Part shown: positions 29,432 through 38,778 of the stretch, piece after piece | Position numbering within the stretch: the stretch's first letter is position 1 | Layout: each line of letters starts with the position of its first letter | DNA from: Solirubrobacterales bacterium | GTDB taxonomy: Bacteria > Actinomycetota > Thermoleophilia > Solirubrobacterales > 70-9 | DNA length: 64,000 nucleotides | NCBI GenBank assembly: GCA_023958085.1 | Contig: JAMLGI010000001.1 | Location: 1-64,000 of the forward strand | Direction of reading: 5' to 3' | The notes under the pieces: generated by a model | Database searches by the model: none | What the model was told of the DNA's origin: nothing | Seen by the model: only the letters and a program-made list of their open reading frames with translations | Position numbers and translations under genes: made by a program

Positions 29432-32400
29432 ATGGTTGTTCAGGGTTCCACGATTCTCGGTTCGTTTCGGGTCGGCGTTTTCACCAGGAGAGCGCTCGTT
29501 CTGTCGGTACTGCTGGCGGGGCTGCTTCTCGCCTCCTGGTCACCCTCCGCGGTGGCCGCGCCGCTCAGCCTGACCTCGATCACAACCGGGGGTGATCACA
29601 CCTGCGGCCTGCGCCCCTCCGGTCAGGCTCTCTGCTGGGGCCAGAACCTGTACGGCACCCAGGGTGACGGCACCACCATCACCCGTCGTGCGCCCACCGC
29701 GGTTCCCGGCATGACCGACATGAAAGCGATCGAGACCGGCTACGACCACACCTGCGCGATCCGCCAGGACGGGCAGGCGTTCTGCTGGGGCAGCAACGCG
29801 GGCGGAAAGCTCGGTGACGGCACCACCGAAGATCGGCTCTCGCCGGTCCCGGTTGACGGCCTCGATGACGCGAAAGCGATCGCCGTCGGGCTGACCCGAA
29901 CCTGCGCGATCCGGGACTCCGGCCAGGCGGTCTGCTGGGGAAACAACCAGAATGGCCGCCTCGGTGACGGCACCACCACCGACCAGCCCTCACCGGTTCC
30001 GGTTGCGGGTCTGCCCGACGCCGAAGAGATCAGCGTTGGTGACAACACGATCTGCACGATCCGTGGCTCCGGCGGGCTGTCCTGCTGGAGCTCCGGCCCC
30101 GGAGGCATGTACACCGTGACGATTCCGGACGGCACGGCGAGAAGCGTCTCCGTGGGGAAGAACCACCTCTGTGCGATCCGGGATGACGGCCAGGCTCTCT
30201 GCTGGGGGGACAACTCTTCCGGCCAGATCGGTGACGGTTCGACTAGCGGTTCGGGGTCGCCGGTGCTGATCGCCGGCCTGGTCGACACCCGCTCGATTGC
30301 CGCCGGCGAATCCTCGACCTGCGCCGTCCGGGATACCGGCCAGACCCTCTGCTGGGGCTACGCCCTCGGTGGGCTTGGCACCGGGGAGCCCAACTTCACT
30401 CAGCGCATGACTCCGGGCCCGGTGATCGGGGTCAACGATGCCGCTTCGGTGGCGATCGGCCGGGCCCACATCTGTGCCCTGCTCCAGAGCGGCCAGGCTG
30501 CCTGCTGGGGCCAGGGAAGCTGGGGTCAGCTCGGCCACAACGATCCCGACCGCAACCGGAACCCGATGGCGGTGGAGAACCTCACCGACGCCGCGAGAAT
30601 CAGCGCCGGAGATTCCGGCACCTGTGCGGTCCGGGGCTCCGGGCAGGTCGACTGCTGGGGGTCTACGCCACGTGCCCCGGGAGATCCGATGAATCGTCTG
30701 ACCCCGGCCGCGGTCCAGGGACTCGGGGACGCGGACACCGTGAGCACCGGCGCCGATTTTGCCTGTGCGGTACGCAGCTCGGGACAGGCCGTCTGTTGGG
30801 GCGATGACTACTTCGGTCAACTCGGGGATGGAGCGGTCCCCGGACATCTGACTCCCGGACCGGTCCAGAATCTGACCGACGCGGTCTCGATCGACTCAGC
30901 GACCTTTCACGCCTGCGCGGTCCGGCGGGGCGGCGAGGCGCTCTGCTGGGGGTACAACTCCAGCGGTCAGCTGGGAACAGGCAACACGACCAACACCGCC
31001 CTGCCGACCGCGGTGTCCGGTGTTACCGACGCCAAGGCGATCGCTACCGGCGGCGGTCACAGCTGTGCCCTTCGCCGGACGGGGACGGTCGCCTGTTGGG
31101 GTGCGAACGGTGATGGGCAGCTCGGCGATGGAACCACCACGAACCGGCTCTCGCCGGTGGCCGTACAGGGCCTCACGGACGCCCGGGGGATCGCGGTTGG
31201 CGGCAGTCATTCATGCGCGGTGCGCCGGTCCGGCCAGGTGGTCTGCTGGGGCAGGAACGTGTTCGGCCAGATCGGGGACGGCCTCACCTACGGCCCGGCC
31301 GGTGACGGCAGCAGCCAGTGGCACCGCGTGGTCCCGACCCCGGTTCTCGACCTGGCCGACGCGACGACGGTGACCGCCGGGGGCCGTCACAGCTGTGCGA
31401 TCCGTCGTTCCGGTGAGGCACTCTGCTGGGGAGACAACGATTACGGCCAGACCGGGACCCGCCGCGGAGACGCCAACCTGCCCGCTCCGAGTGGCCTCAC
31501 GCCCGCCCCGGTCGAGGGCCTCGTCGACACCGAGTCGATCAGTGCCGGGAACGATCACACCTGCGCGATCCGGACTTCAGGCGAGGCGCTCTGCTGGGGT
31601 CGCAATCAGTACGGCCAGCTGGGGGATGGGGCCGGCCGATTCGGCGCGGACTCCATGGCCCCGGTCGAGGTCGGGCCACCGGTCTTTGAGCTGGCGATGA
31701 GCTTCGTCGGGGCCGGTCAGGGCCGGGTGACCAGCAGTCCGGCCGGGATCGACTGCGGGAACGTCTGTGGCTCGGAGTTCGATGAGGGAACGGAGGTCAC
31801 CCTCACCGCCGCCCCGGCCGGAGACTCCACCTTCACCGGCTGGTCGGGCGACTGCGCCGGAACCGGCTCGACCTGCCAGGTGACTCTCGGCGAAGCCCGC
31901 TCCGTCACCGCCGGGTTCGGTCAGGCATCCGATCCCGACCCTGATCCCGATCCCGACCCCGACCCTGACCCCGATCCCGATCCGGGCCCCGGACCAGGCC
32001 CCGATCCCGTCCCCGATCCCGATCCCGGGCCCGATCCGACTCCCGATCCGACCCCCGACCCCGGTGCGCCGGGCACCGATACCCGACCCGAGACCGGCAA
32101 GCCCGATGGCGCAGTCGCCATCTTCGACGGCAAGCGGCTGCACGTTCGGCTCAAGTGCGGCCCGCAGTACCGGCCCCGGTGCAACATGGTCGCGGTCCCG
32201 GTCACCCGGAAGAAGCGCGGCAAGCAGATGGCGAAACCGGTGCGCCGAAAGGTCCGGGCCGGAAAATGGGTCCGGATCACCTTCGCAATCAAGCCGAAGT
32301 ACCGGCCGAGGGTGAAACAGATGTCGCGTCGGAAGACAAAGACCCTCTTCGTCCAGCAGAAGATCCGTTCGAAACTGGTCGGCAAGCGGAAGTTCACCGG

Positions 32401-32452
32401 CAAGAAGCCCCGGGTCGTCTACCACCGCTACCGGGTTCGCAGCGCCGGCTGA
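29432..32452 (+). CDS. Large secreted RCC1-repeat (beta-propeller) protein
   Basis: A 1006-aa exported protein with a signal peptide ending near AVAAP after a hydrophobic core VLLAGLLLASW. Residues about 48-750 hold 14 RCC1-type repeats of about 50 residues, each with a paired-Cys signature such as CAIRDSGQAVCWG. A divergent InlB-type B-repeat follows (GQGRVTSSPAGIDCGNVCGS; FTGWSGDCAG). A Pro-Asp/Gly linker of about 55 residues comes next, and then a Lys/Arg-rich C-terminal region of about 115 residues. A GGGAGGG Shine-Dalgarno precedes the ATG. Probable surface protein; the ligand is unknown. Confidence 0.88.
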   Translation: MVVQGSTILGSFRVGVFTRRALVLSVLLAGLLLASWSPSAVAAPLSLTSITTGGDHTCGLRPSGQALCWGQNLYGTQGDGTTITRRAPTAVPGMTDMKAIETGYDHTCAIRQDGQAFCWGSNAGGKLGDGTTEDRLSPVPVDGLDDAKAIAVGLTRTCAIRDSGQAVCWGNNQNGRLGDGTTTDQPSPVPVAGLPDAEEISVGDNTICTIRGSGGLSCWSSGPGGMYTVTIPDGTARSVSVGKNHLCAIRDDGQALCWGDNSSGQIGDGSTSGSGSPVLIAGLVDTRSIAAGESSTCAVRDTGQTLCWGYALGGLGTGEPNFTQRMTPGPVIGVNDAASVAIGRAHICALLQSGQAACWGQGSWGQLGHNDPDRNRNPMAVENLTDAARISAGDSGTCAVRGSGQVDCWGSTPRAPGDPMNRLTPAAVQGLGDADTVSTGADFACAVRSSGQAVCWGDDYFGQLGDGAVPGHLTPGPVQNLTDAVSIDSATFHACAVRRGGEALCWGYNSSGQLGTGNTTNTALPTAVSGVTDAKAIATGGGHSCALRRTGTVACWGANGDGQLGDGTTTNRLSPVAVQGLTDARGIAVGGSHSCAVRRSGQVVCWGRNVFGQIGDGLTYGPAGDGSSQWHRVVPTPVLDLADATTVTAGGRHSCAIRRSGEALCWGDNDYGQTGTRRGDANLPAPSGLTPAPVEGLVDTESISAGNDHTCAIRTSGEALCWGRNQYGQLGDGAGRFGADSMAPVEVGPPVFELAMSFVGAGQGRVTSSPAGIDCGNVCGSEFDEGTEVTLTAAPAGDSTFTGWSGDCAGTGSTCQVTLGEARSVTAGFGQASDPDPDPDPDPDPDPDPDPGPGPGPDPVPDPDPGPDPTPDPTPDPGAPGTDTRPETGKPDGAVAIFDGKRLHVRLKCGPQYRPRCNMVAVPVTRKKRGKQMAKPVRRKVRAGKWVRITFAIKPKYRPRVKQMSRRKTKTLFVQQKIRSKLVGKRKFTGKKPRVVYHRYRVRSAG

Positions 32453-32472
32453 GACCCCGTCCGGACGAACAT

Positions 32473-32493
32473 CCCCCGGGCCACCCCCGGGGG
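32473..32493 (+). terminator. Possible terminator hairpin after the RCC1 gene
   Basis: CCCCCGGG at 32473-32480 pairs with CCCGGGGG at 32486-32493 around a 5-nt loop, 20 bp after the stop codon. There is no U tract, so rho-independent function is uncertain. Confidence 0.4.
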
Positions 32494-32572
32494 CGTGGCA
32501 CCCTGTCCCCAGCCTGCAGCAAGTGGGAAATGAGGGGTGCTACGGCTCGCCCACCCGGATGGGGGAGACAGA

Positions 32573-32752
32573 ATGAGTCACGCTGCTTTGCGTTCACGGG
32601 TCAGGGTTCCGACCGGCTTGGGCATCGCACGATCCCTGATCCTTGCGGTGGCGTTGGCGGAAGTTCTGGGTGTGACCCTGGTGACCGCCGACCGGGCGAT
32701 CGCATCCGCCCCGGAGATCGCCTGCGAGGTCGAGTTGCTTACGGAGGGCTAG
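32573..32752 (+). pseudogene. C-terminal fragment of a PIN-domain toxin gene
   Basis: The last 35-40 codons read LAVALAEVLGVTLVTADRA, then APEIACEVELL. This matches the C-terminal third of VapC-type PIN proteins and the end of the orphan PIN gene at 28.3 kb (LVTADRR, CEVQLI). The N-terminal two thirds with the first Asp are missing, and the first 20 codons look unrelated. It is probably the relic of a decayed toxin-antitoxin locus. Confidence 0.6.
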
Positions 32753-32802
32753 GCGGTAAGGATCAGGCCCGCTTGGCGAGCCTGATCCTCACCGCTGGCC
32801 GG

Positions 32803-33873
32803 TCAGAGCACCGAGGCGATGCGGCGGATGCCCTCGTTGATCCGATCGTCCGGGACCGAGGCGAAGGAGAAGCGGACGCTGCTCCCGCCGCCATCCAGCA
32901 TGAAGGCGGGGCCGGCCAGGAAGGGGGCACCGGCCTCCTTGGCCCGGGCGGCGAGTGCCACCGCATCGGTGCCTTCGGCCAGGTCGGCCCAGAGGAAGTA
33001 GCCGCCGCCGGGGATCACGAACCGGGATTCCGGCAGATGCTCGTTCAGGCCGGCGACCAGGGCGTCACGCCGCTTCCGGAGTTCCACCTTCACGAAAGCG
33101 ATGTTCTCGTCCAGAGCCCCGGAGCGGCCAAGCTCGGCGGCGATCGCCCCGGCCAGCATGTTCGGGGAGATGTAGGTCTCGTTGGCGACCTCGGCCAGCT
33201 CGGCGATCGGTCCGGTCGGGCCGGCCAGATAGCCGACCCTCACCCCGGGGGAGATCGTCTTTGAGAACGAGGAGGCGTGGATCACCCGGTCGGACCGATC
33301 CATCGAGAGCATGGTCGGCGGCGGCTCCTCGCCAAACGGCAGCTCGCGGTACGGGTCGTCCTCGAAAATCCAGAAGCCGTGCTCCTCGGAAAGGGCGATC
33401 AGCCGCTCCCGTTTCTCAAGCGACAGGGTGCAGCCAGCCGGGTTGTGGAAGTTGGGAATGATGTGGGCCAGCTTGATCGGCCCCTCGGCCAGGGCCGCTT
33501 CGACCGCGTCCAGATCAATCCCGTCGGACTCCAGCGCCACCGGCACGAACTCGACCCCGAGCTGCTTCAGCAGCAGCAGGGTACGGTCGTAGCTCGGCTG
33601 CTCGACGATCACCCGGTCGCCCGGACCGAGCAGATGCCGGAAGACCATCGCTCCCGCCTCCAGCGAACCGTTGGTCGCCATCACCTGTTCGGCGGCAATC
33701 CCGTGCCGGTCCGCGATCCACTCGCAGAGCGCCGGATGCCCGATCCCGACCCCGTAGGAGAGCGCCGTTTTCCAGTCGTCCTCGAGCACCCGGGTGGTGG
33801 CCTTGCGAACGGCCTCCACCGGGATCAGGTCTGGGCTGGGGGCTCCTCGGGTGAAGTTGATGATTTCGGCCAT
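32803..33873 (-). CDS. PLP-dependent aminotransferase, class I/II
   Basis: A 356-aa fold-type I aminotransferase. It has FTRGAPSPDLIPVEA, TNGSLEAGAMV (PLP phosphate region), FHNPAGCTLS, FWIFEDDPYRELPFG and the PLP lysine in SSFSKTISPGVRVGY. It resembles the aminotransferase half of MocR regulators and 2-aminoadipate aminotransferases. It is a distant paralogue of the gene at 4190-5500. The substrate is unknown. TAGAAT lies 7 nt before the ATG at 33873, suggesting a leaderless mRNA. A hairpin-forming stretch at 32757-32785 lies after its stop. Confidence 0.87.
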   Translation of the reverse strand: MAEIINFTRGAPSPDLIPVEAVRKATTRVLEDDWKTALSYGVGIGHPALCEWIADRHGIAAEQVMATNGSLEAGAMVFRHLLGPGDRVIVEQPSYDRTLLLLKQLGVEFVPVALESDGIDLDAVEAALAEGPIKLAHIIPNFHNPAGCTLSLEKRERLIALSEEHGFWIFEDDPYRELPFGEEPPPTMLSMDRSDRVIHASSFSKTISPGVRVGYLAGPTGPIAELAEVANETYISPNMLAGAIAAELGRSGALDENIAFVKVELRKRRDALVAGLNEHLPESRFVIPGGGYFLWADLAEGTDAVALAARAKEAGAPFLAGPAFMLDGGGSSVRFSFASVPDDRINEGIRRIASVL

Positions 33874-33880
33874 GAGTCCG

Positions 33881-33886
33881 ATTCTA
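33881..33886 (-). promoter_or_regulatory. -10 box TAGAAT of a near-leaderless aminotransferase gene
   Basis: TAGAAT on the minus strand, 7 nt before the ATG at 33873. No Shine-Dalgarno sequence is possible in the gap. Confidence 0.5.
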
Positions 33887-33936
33887 GAGGCAGGATTCAG
33901 CCGTGGTGTCAGTGGGGCGCGGTAACGTCGGTCCCG

Positions 33937-34493
33937 TTGCCACCCGTCCCCACCGAAACTCGCGACGCATCCGGTCCGGCCTCCTTCTCGGCAGAAACCC
34001 GGGAGTGGCTCGATCGGGCGGCTCTGTCTGACCGCAAGTCGCTCGGTCAGTACATGACCCCTCGGGTGGTGCGGGAGGCCCTGATTGACCGGCTCGATCT
34101 GTTCGACGGGATGCGGGTACTCGATCCGGGGGTCGGCACCGGTGAGTTCCTGAGGGCGATCCGGGAGCGAGAACCACCCGTCACCCCAAGCCGCAGTACA
34201 TCCGGGGGACCGAACCGCTGACCGGTCCCGCCCTAGTGGTCAACCGGGTGGTCGGGGCGGTCGGCCGCGGGGAGTTGAGGGGGGCGTTGGTCCCGGACGG
34301 GACGGAGTTCATCGCCGAAAACCACATCAACGTGATCCGGCCCAGGGCCGGGGTGACGTCCCGGTCCAACTGGCCGGATCTGCTGGCGGCGATCGACTCC
34401 CCGGGAGCAGCCAGGCGGATCAGGCTGCTGACCGGCAACACCCAGATCTCGGCCACCGAACTGACCCACCTGCTGCCCCTGGACGGCCCCTGA
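33937..34493 (+). pseudogene. N6-adenine DNA methyltransferase pseudogene with internal deletion
   Basis: The N-terminal piece (33937 to about 34172) has SDRKSLGQYMTPRVVREAL and the SAM motif MRVLDPGVGTGEFLRAI. In a different frame, from about 34182 to 34493, the sequence reads HPKPQYIRGTEPLTGPALVVNR, then EFIAENHINVIRP and TELTHLLPLDGP, the C-terminal recognition part of such enzymes. The middle of the protein, including the catalytic NPPY region, is absent and the frame changes at the join. This is a deleted, non-functional gene. TTG at 33937 is the likely old start. Confidence 0.8.
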
Positions 34494-34522
34494 AGTCGGC
34501 AAACCGGCAAGGCCACCACCCC

Positions 34523-34640
34523 TTCTGGAGCCGATTGTGGAGCCTATGTGGCCAAAACCGGCTCCAGAACGGTTGTGACTTCATCCCCCTGCCTTCTGGA
34601 GCCGATTGTGGAGCCCATGTGGCCTTTATCGGCTCCAGAA
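34523..34640 (+). repeat. Paired 47-nt hairpin repeat (family 1), locus 3
   Basis: Hairpins at 34523-34569 and 34594-34640 with a 24-nt spacer and 71-bp period, as at the other two loci. Cores read TGTGGAGCC-YATGTGGCC in both copies, so these two are closer to each other than to copies elsewhere. It lies between the methyltransferase pseudogene and the 3' end of sucD. Confidence 0.95.
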
Positions 34641-34681
34641 TGGGAGCGGGTGGTTGGTTCAGGGCCTATCGAGACAGGCCC

Positions 34682-35557
34682 TTAGAGGGCCTGGAGCTTC
34701 TCGACCGCGATCCGGGCGGCCTCGGTCGGGCTTTCGCCGACCCGCACACCCTTGGCTTCCAGGGCCTCCTGCTTCGCCCGGGCGGTGCCGGAAGAGCCGG
34801 AGATGATCGCTCCGGCGTGACCCATCTGCTTTCCGGGCGGGGCGGTGAAACCGGCGATGTAGGCGACCACCGGCTTGGTGATCTTGTCGGCGATGAAGTC
34901 CGCCGCCCGTTCCTCGGCGTCGCCGCCGATCTCCCCGACCATCACGATCAGGTCGGTCTCCTCGTCGTTCTCGAACCGGGTGAGGATGTCGATGAAGTCG
35001 GAGCCGACGATCGGATCGCCGCCGATCCCGACGATCGAGGAGTTGCCCTCGCCGGCCTGCTTCAGTTCGTTGCCGATCTGGTAGGTGAGGGTGCCGGACT
35101 TGGAGACCACACCGATCCGGCCGCGATCGAAGAACTGGGCCGGGATGATCCCCACGTTCGCCTTCTCCGGGGAGAGCACTCCGGGACAGTTCGGGCCGAT
35201 CAGGGTGACCCCCTGTTCCTTCGCCTTCCAGTAGGTCGGCAGCATGTCCATCACCGGGATGCCCTCGGTGATCGCGATCACCGTCTCCACCCCGGAATCG
35301 ATCGCCTCGTTGATCGCGGCGGCGGCGAACCGGGCCGGCACGAAGATCATCGAGGTGTTCGCCCCGGCCTCCTCGACCGACTCCCGGATCGTGTTGTAGA
35401 CCGGCACGCCCTCGACCTCCTGGCCGCCCTTGCCCGGAGTGACCCCGGCAACCAGGTCGGTGCCGTACTCGCGGTTGCGGAGGCCATGGAAGGAACCCTC
35501 GCGTCCGGTCAGCCCGGACACGACCAGTTTCGTCTCTTTGTCAATGATGATGCTCAT
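34682..35557 (-). CDS. sucD: Succinyl-CoA ligase (ADP/GDP-forming), alpha subunit
   Basis: A 291-aa alpha subunit. It binds CoA and carries the phosphohistidine in [12 protein letters not shown]. Other markers are [40 protein letters not shown] and EIGGDAEE. With SucB-derived succinyl-CoA it makes succinate and nucleoside triphosphate in the TCA cycle. It is the second gene after sucC with a 10-bp gap. Length is normal. Confidence 0.96.
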   Translation of the reverse strand: MSIIIDKETKLVVSGLTGREGSFHGLRNREYGTDLVAGVTPGKGGQEVEGVPVYNTIRESVEEAGANTSMIFVPARFAAAAINEAIDSGVETVIAITEGIPVMDMLPTYWKAKEQGVTLIGPNCPGVLSPEKANVGIIPAQFFDRGRIGVVSKSGTLTYQIGNELKQAGEGNSSIVGIGGDPIVGSDFIDILTRFENDEETDLIVMVGEIGGDAEERAADFIADKITKPVVAYIAGFTAPPGKQMGHAGAIISGSSGTARAKQEALEAKGVRVGESPTEAARIAVEKLQAL

Positions 35558-35567
35558 CGAAAGCCCC

Positions 35568-36731
35568 TCAGTTGGTGGCGGCCAACTCGACGACGCGCTT
35601 CGCCGCGCCGAGCATGGTTGCCTCGTGGTGGAGATTGGAAAGTCCGGCTTCGCCCAGCAGGGCGAGTCCTTCCTCGGAGTTGGTCCCGTCCAGCCGGACC
35701 ACCAGGGGAAGCTCTAGACCGATCTTGTTGGTCGCCTCGATGATCCCCCGGGCGACCTCGTCGCAGCGGGTGATCCCGCCGAAGATGTTGAACAGGATCG
35801 CCTTCACCTGCGGATTCGAGGTGATGACCTCAAGCGCGTCGATGATCGCCTCCGCCTTGGAGCCGCCACCAGCGTCGAGGAAGTTGGCCGGCGAGCCGCC
35901 CGCCTGGGCGACCACATCGAGAGTGGACATGCAGAGCCCCGCACCGTTGCCGAGGACGCCGATGTCCCCGTCGAGCGAGACATAGGTGAGCCCTCGTTCC
36001 TTCGCCATCTTCTCCTGCTCGTCCAGATCCTCGCCGGCGGCGGCTTCGGCCAGTTCGGGGTGGCGGAAGAGCGAGTTCCCGTCGATCGTGACCTTGGCGT
36101 CGAGCAGCACCACCTCGCCGGCCCGATTCAGGATCAGCGGGTTGACCTCGATCAGGGTGGCGTCCTCGGCCCGGGCTGTCGCGACCAGCTGAACCAGCAT
36201 CGCCGCGACCTGATCGGCGGCCTCGGCCGGAATCTGTGCCCTGGCCACGATCGCCTCGGCGGTCCCGGCGTCCAGCCCGGCGATCGGGTCGACATGCTCC
36301 CTGACCAGGGCGTCCGGGTCGGAGGCGGCGATCGCCTCGACGTCCATCCCGCCCATCCGGGAAAGCATCACCATCAGCTTCTTGGCGGAGCGGTCGAGGA
36401 TCACCGAGGCGTAGAACTCGGCCTCGATCTCCGAGCCGGCCTCGACCCAGAGTTCGTGAACCCGGAACGGGCCCTCTCCGTGCGGGCCGGTGATGTCCAT
36501 GCCGAGAATCGCCTCGGCATGCTGCCGGGCCTCGTCTGCGTTCCCGGCGAGCTTGATCCCGCCGGCCTTGCCGCGACCGCCGATCAGCACCTGGGCCTTG
36601 ATCGCGACCGGGTAGCCGTGGCTTTCGGCGGCTTCGACCGCCGCCTCGACGGTTGGTGCGTGTGAGCCTTCGGGGACGGGCAGACCGTGACGGGCAAACA
36701 GCTGCTTGCCCTGGTATTCGAGAAGATCCAT
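35568..36731 (-). CDS. sucC: Succinyl-CoA ligase, beta subunit
   Basis: A 387-aa ATP-grasp beta subunit starting [22 protein letters not shown]. It has [16 protein letters not shown] (nucleotide site), EINPLILN (metal site), [33 protein letters not shown] and [16 protein letters not shown]. An upstream in-frame start at 36863 adds 44 residues with no family similarity, so the ATG at 36731 is used. It forms the sucCD operon. Confidence 0.96.
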   Translation of the reverse strand: MDLLEYQGKQLFARHGLPVPEGSHAPTVEAAVEAAESHGYPVAIKAQVLIGGRGKAGGIKLAGNADEARQHAEAILGMDITGPHGEGPFRVHELWVEAGSEIEAEFYASVILDRSAKKLMVMLSRMGGMDVEAIAASDPDALVREHVDPIAGLDAGTAEAIVARAQIPAEAADQVAAMLVQLVATARAEDATLIEVNPLILNRAGEVVLLDAKVTIDGNSLFRHPELAEAAAGEDLDEQEKMAKERGLTYVSLDGDIGVLGNGAGLCMSTLDVVAQAGGSPANFLDAGGGSKAEAIIDALEVITSNPQVKAILFNIFGGITRCDEVARGIIEATNKIGLELPLVVRLDGTNSEEGLALLGEAGLSNLHHEATMLGAAKRVVELAATN

Positions 36732-36949
36732 GACCTCTGATTGGTTGCTGGCAGGAGGCTGCCGGAGCCCGGAATCGGGCTGTTCAAGCCGACAGGGCAG
36801 GTTATCCGACCACCGGGCCGTGGCGTCATCCCGCCCCCGACGACCCGCCCCTGCGGCCGCCATCCGGGTTGCCGATTCGGTTCGACCGCAATATGCTGAT
36901 CCCGCCCGTGGTCTCGTCGACCGGGTTCAAACTCCGAAGGGGGACACAC

Positions 36950-37474
36950 ATGTGGAAGTTCAGGAAGTTGCCGATGGCCCTCGCCGCCGTTCTGCTGGGC
37001 GCCATCGCCTGGTCGGGCTGTGGCGAAACCACCGTTTCGCAGGATGAACTGACCGGCGCGATCAAGACCCAGTACAAGGAGAAGACCGGGGCGACGATCA
37101 CCGAGATCAGTTGTGACGAGGTCAAGGCCGAGAAGGGTGCCAAGCTCAGTTGTGATGCGACCAACAACTCGAAGGCCGAACTCCACATCACCGGCGAGGT
37201 GACCGGTGTCAACGAGGACGACAAGGCCGAGTTCGACTGGAAGCTCGCCAGCGCAAAGGTACCCGGAGACCTCTTCGAACAGACCTCCATTCAGCTGCTC
37301 GAAAGCCAGCTCGGAGTCTCGGCCAGCAGCGTGTCCTGCCCCGAGATGATCGAGATCAAGGTCGGCAACAAGGTGGACTGCAAGGTCACCGAGGAGAACG
37401 GCACCGAGCATGAGGCCGTCCTGACTCTGACCGACGGTCAGGGTGGTTTCCGCATCGCGATGAAGTCCGAGTAG
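36950..37474 (+). CDS. Lipoprotein with two DUF4333-like repeats
   Basis: A 174-aa exported lipoprotein. The signal is KFRKLPMALAAVLLGAIAWSG and the lipobox Cys24 is in WSGCGET. Two similar units follow. Unit 1 (about 28-95) has ITEISCDEVKAEKGAKLSCDA and unit 2 (about 96-174) has VSSVSCPEMIEIKVGNKVDCKV, each with a Cys pair as in DUF4333 domains. The role is unknown. AAGGGGG lies about 8 nt before the ATG at 36950. Confidence 0.82.
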   Translation: MWKFRKLPMALAAVLLGAIAWSGCGETTVSQDELTGAIKTQYKEKTGATITEISCDEVKAEKGAKLSCDATNNSKAELHITGEVTGVNEDDKAEFDWKLASAKVPGDLFEQTSIQLLESQLGVSASSVSCPEMIEIKVGNKVDCKVTEENGTEHEAVLTLTDGQGGFRIAMKSE

Positions 37475-37563
37475 GTCCGGGCCGAGGCGGTCCGCCGCCC
37501 CCGGCCGGTCGTGGTCGGGGGCGAAGCAGCAGGAAAATCGATCCGACATAATGTCGGGTCCTT

Positions 37564-38250
37564 ATGCCGCTTCCCAGCCTGAAAAATATCGAGTGGGTAA
37601 CCACGGACTGCTACGGAACCCTGATCGACTGGGAGAAGGGCATCGCGACCGCCTGTGCGGAGGAGGCCGAAAAGGACGGTTTCAGCTTTGAGACCGAACC
37701 CTTCCTCGAGCGTTTCTTCGAGGTCCAGGCCGAGATCATGGCCGGCTCCTACGAACTTTACGCCGAGGTGCTGCGCCGCACGATCATCAAGGTGGCGGGC
37801 GAGATCGGCTGGGAGGTCGAACCCTCCCGGGCCCAGTTCCTGCCCGACAGCATCGCCTGGTGGAAGCCGTTCCGGGAGTCGAACGCGGCCATGGACCGCC
37901 TCGCCAAGAAGTACAACGTCGGGATCATCTCCAACATCGACGACAAGATGCTCGGCATCTCCCGTCGCCACCTGCGGACCGAGCTCGACCTGGTCGTGAC
38001 CGCCCAGCAGGTTCGCAGCTACAAGCCCGACAACACGCACTTCAAGGAGTGCGCCCGCCGGATCGGCGGCAAGAAGGGCTGGCTTCACATCGGTTGTGAC
38101 TACGACACCGACGTCGCGCCCCTGCTGAAGATGAAGGTGCCGGTGATCTGGGTCAACCGCCACGACGAGAAGCTCGGAGGACGCAAGCGGCCGTCCCTGA
38201 TCGTCAAGAATTTCCGTGAAGCAGTGAAGAAGCTCGGCGCCGGCAGCTGA
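37564..38250 (+). CDS. HAD-superfamily hydrolase, haloacid dehalogenase-like
   Basis: A 228-aa HAD enzyme with nucleophile motif VTTDCYGTLIDWEKG, a helical cap, motif II VGIISNIDDKML, Lys in SYKPDNTHF and the acidic motif HIGCDYDTDVAP. The pattern fits type II haloacid dehalogenases and related phosphatases. There is no signal peptide. The substrate is not predictable. The gene stands alone; CATAAT at 37548-37553 is a possible -10 box. Confidence 0.87.
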   Translation: MPLPSLKNIEWVTTDCYGTLIDWEKGIATACAEEAEKDGFSFETEPFLERFFEVQAEIMAGSYELYAEVLRRTIIKVAGEIGWEVEPSRAQFLPDSIAWWKPFRESNAAMDRLAKKYNVGIISNIDDKMLGISRRHLRTELDLVVTAQQVRSYKPDNTHFKECARRIGGKKGWLHIGCDYDTDVAPLLKMKVPVIWVNRHDEKLGGRKRPSLIVKNFREAVKKLGAGS

Positions 38251-38295
38251 GGGGTGACGGTCGGGTCGCCGGGCCCCTTCGCCCGCTTCGGCGGC

Positions 38296-38778
38296 TCAGT
38301 CCAGGTCGAGGGTGTAGAAGAAATCCGGTGCCTCGCCCCACTTGGCCGGGTTGTGGCCGGGGGTGAAACCGAGTGACTCGTAGAGCGCCACGGCGGGGCC
38401 GTTCTCGCGGTTGGCATCGAGCTGGATCCGGGCGCAGCCCCGGGCCCGCACCCGGGCGAGGACACCCTCCATCAGGATCCGGCCCAGGCCGCGGCCCCGG
38501 GCCGTCCCGTCCACGTACACATCCTCAAGCCAGGCATCCTCGGCGCCGCTGCCGTTCCAGACCGAAACCCGGTACCGGATCTGGGCGAATCCGGCGGCCG
38601 GTTCCCCCGCCAGCAGGAACTCGGTCGCGTCATCCTCCAGAAGCATGCCCAGCACCGAATCGATCTCGGCTCCGGTCGGTCTGTCGCTGGCCAGAAAGTC
38701 ACGAAACCCGGCGATCAGGACGCCCAGTTCGGAGCGATCAGCCGGACCGGCGATCCGCAATGGAGTTTCCGGTCCCAT
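38296..38778 (-). CDS. GNAT-family N-acetyltransferase
   Basis: A 160-aa acetyltransferase. The acetyl-CoA loop motif is DVYVDGTARGRGLGRILMEG, followed by CARIQLDANRENGPAVALYESLGF, the typical GNAT motif A/B pair. The N-terminal half has LLEDDATEFLLAGEPAAGFAQIRY. The acceptor is unknown. The start shares one base with the stop codon of the upstream sulfatase-like gene, so they form an operon. Confidence 0.9.
   Translation of the reverse strand: MGPETPLRIAGPADRSELGVLIAGFRDFLASDRPTGAEIDSVLGMLLEDDATEFLLAGEPAAGFAQIRYRVSVWNGSGAEDAWLEDVYVDGTARGRGLGRILMEGVLARVRARGCARIQLDANRENGPAVALYESLGFTPGHNPAKWGEAPDFFYTLDLD

Noticed and set aside
31928-32060. Repeated CCGATC hexamers as a minisatellite or regulatory repeat
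   Set aside because: They lie in frame inside the RCC1 gene and encode a Pro-Asp linker, so coding explains them.
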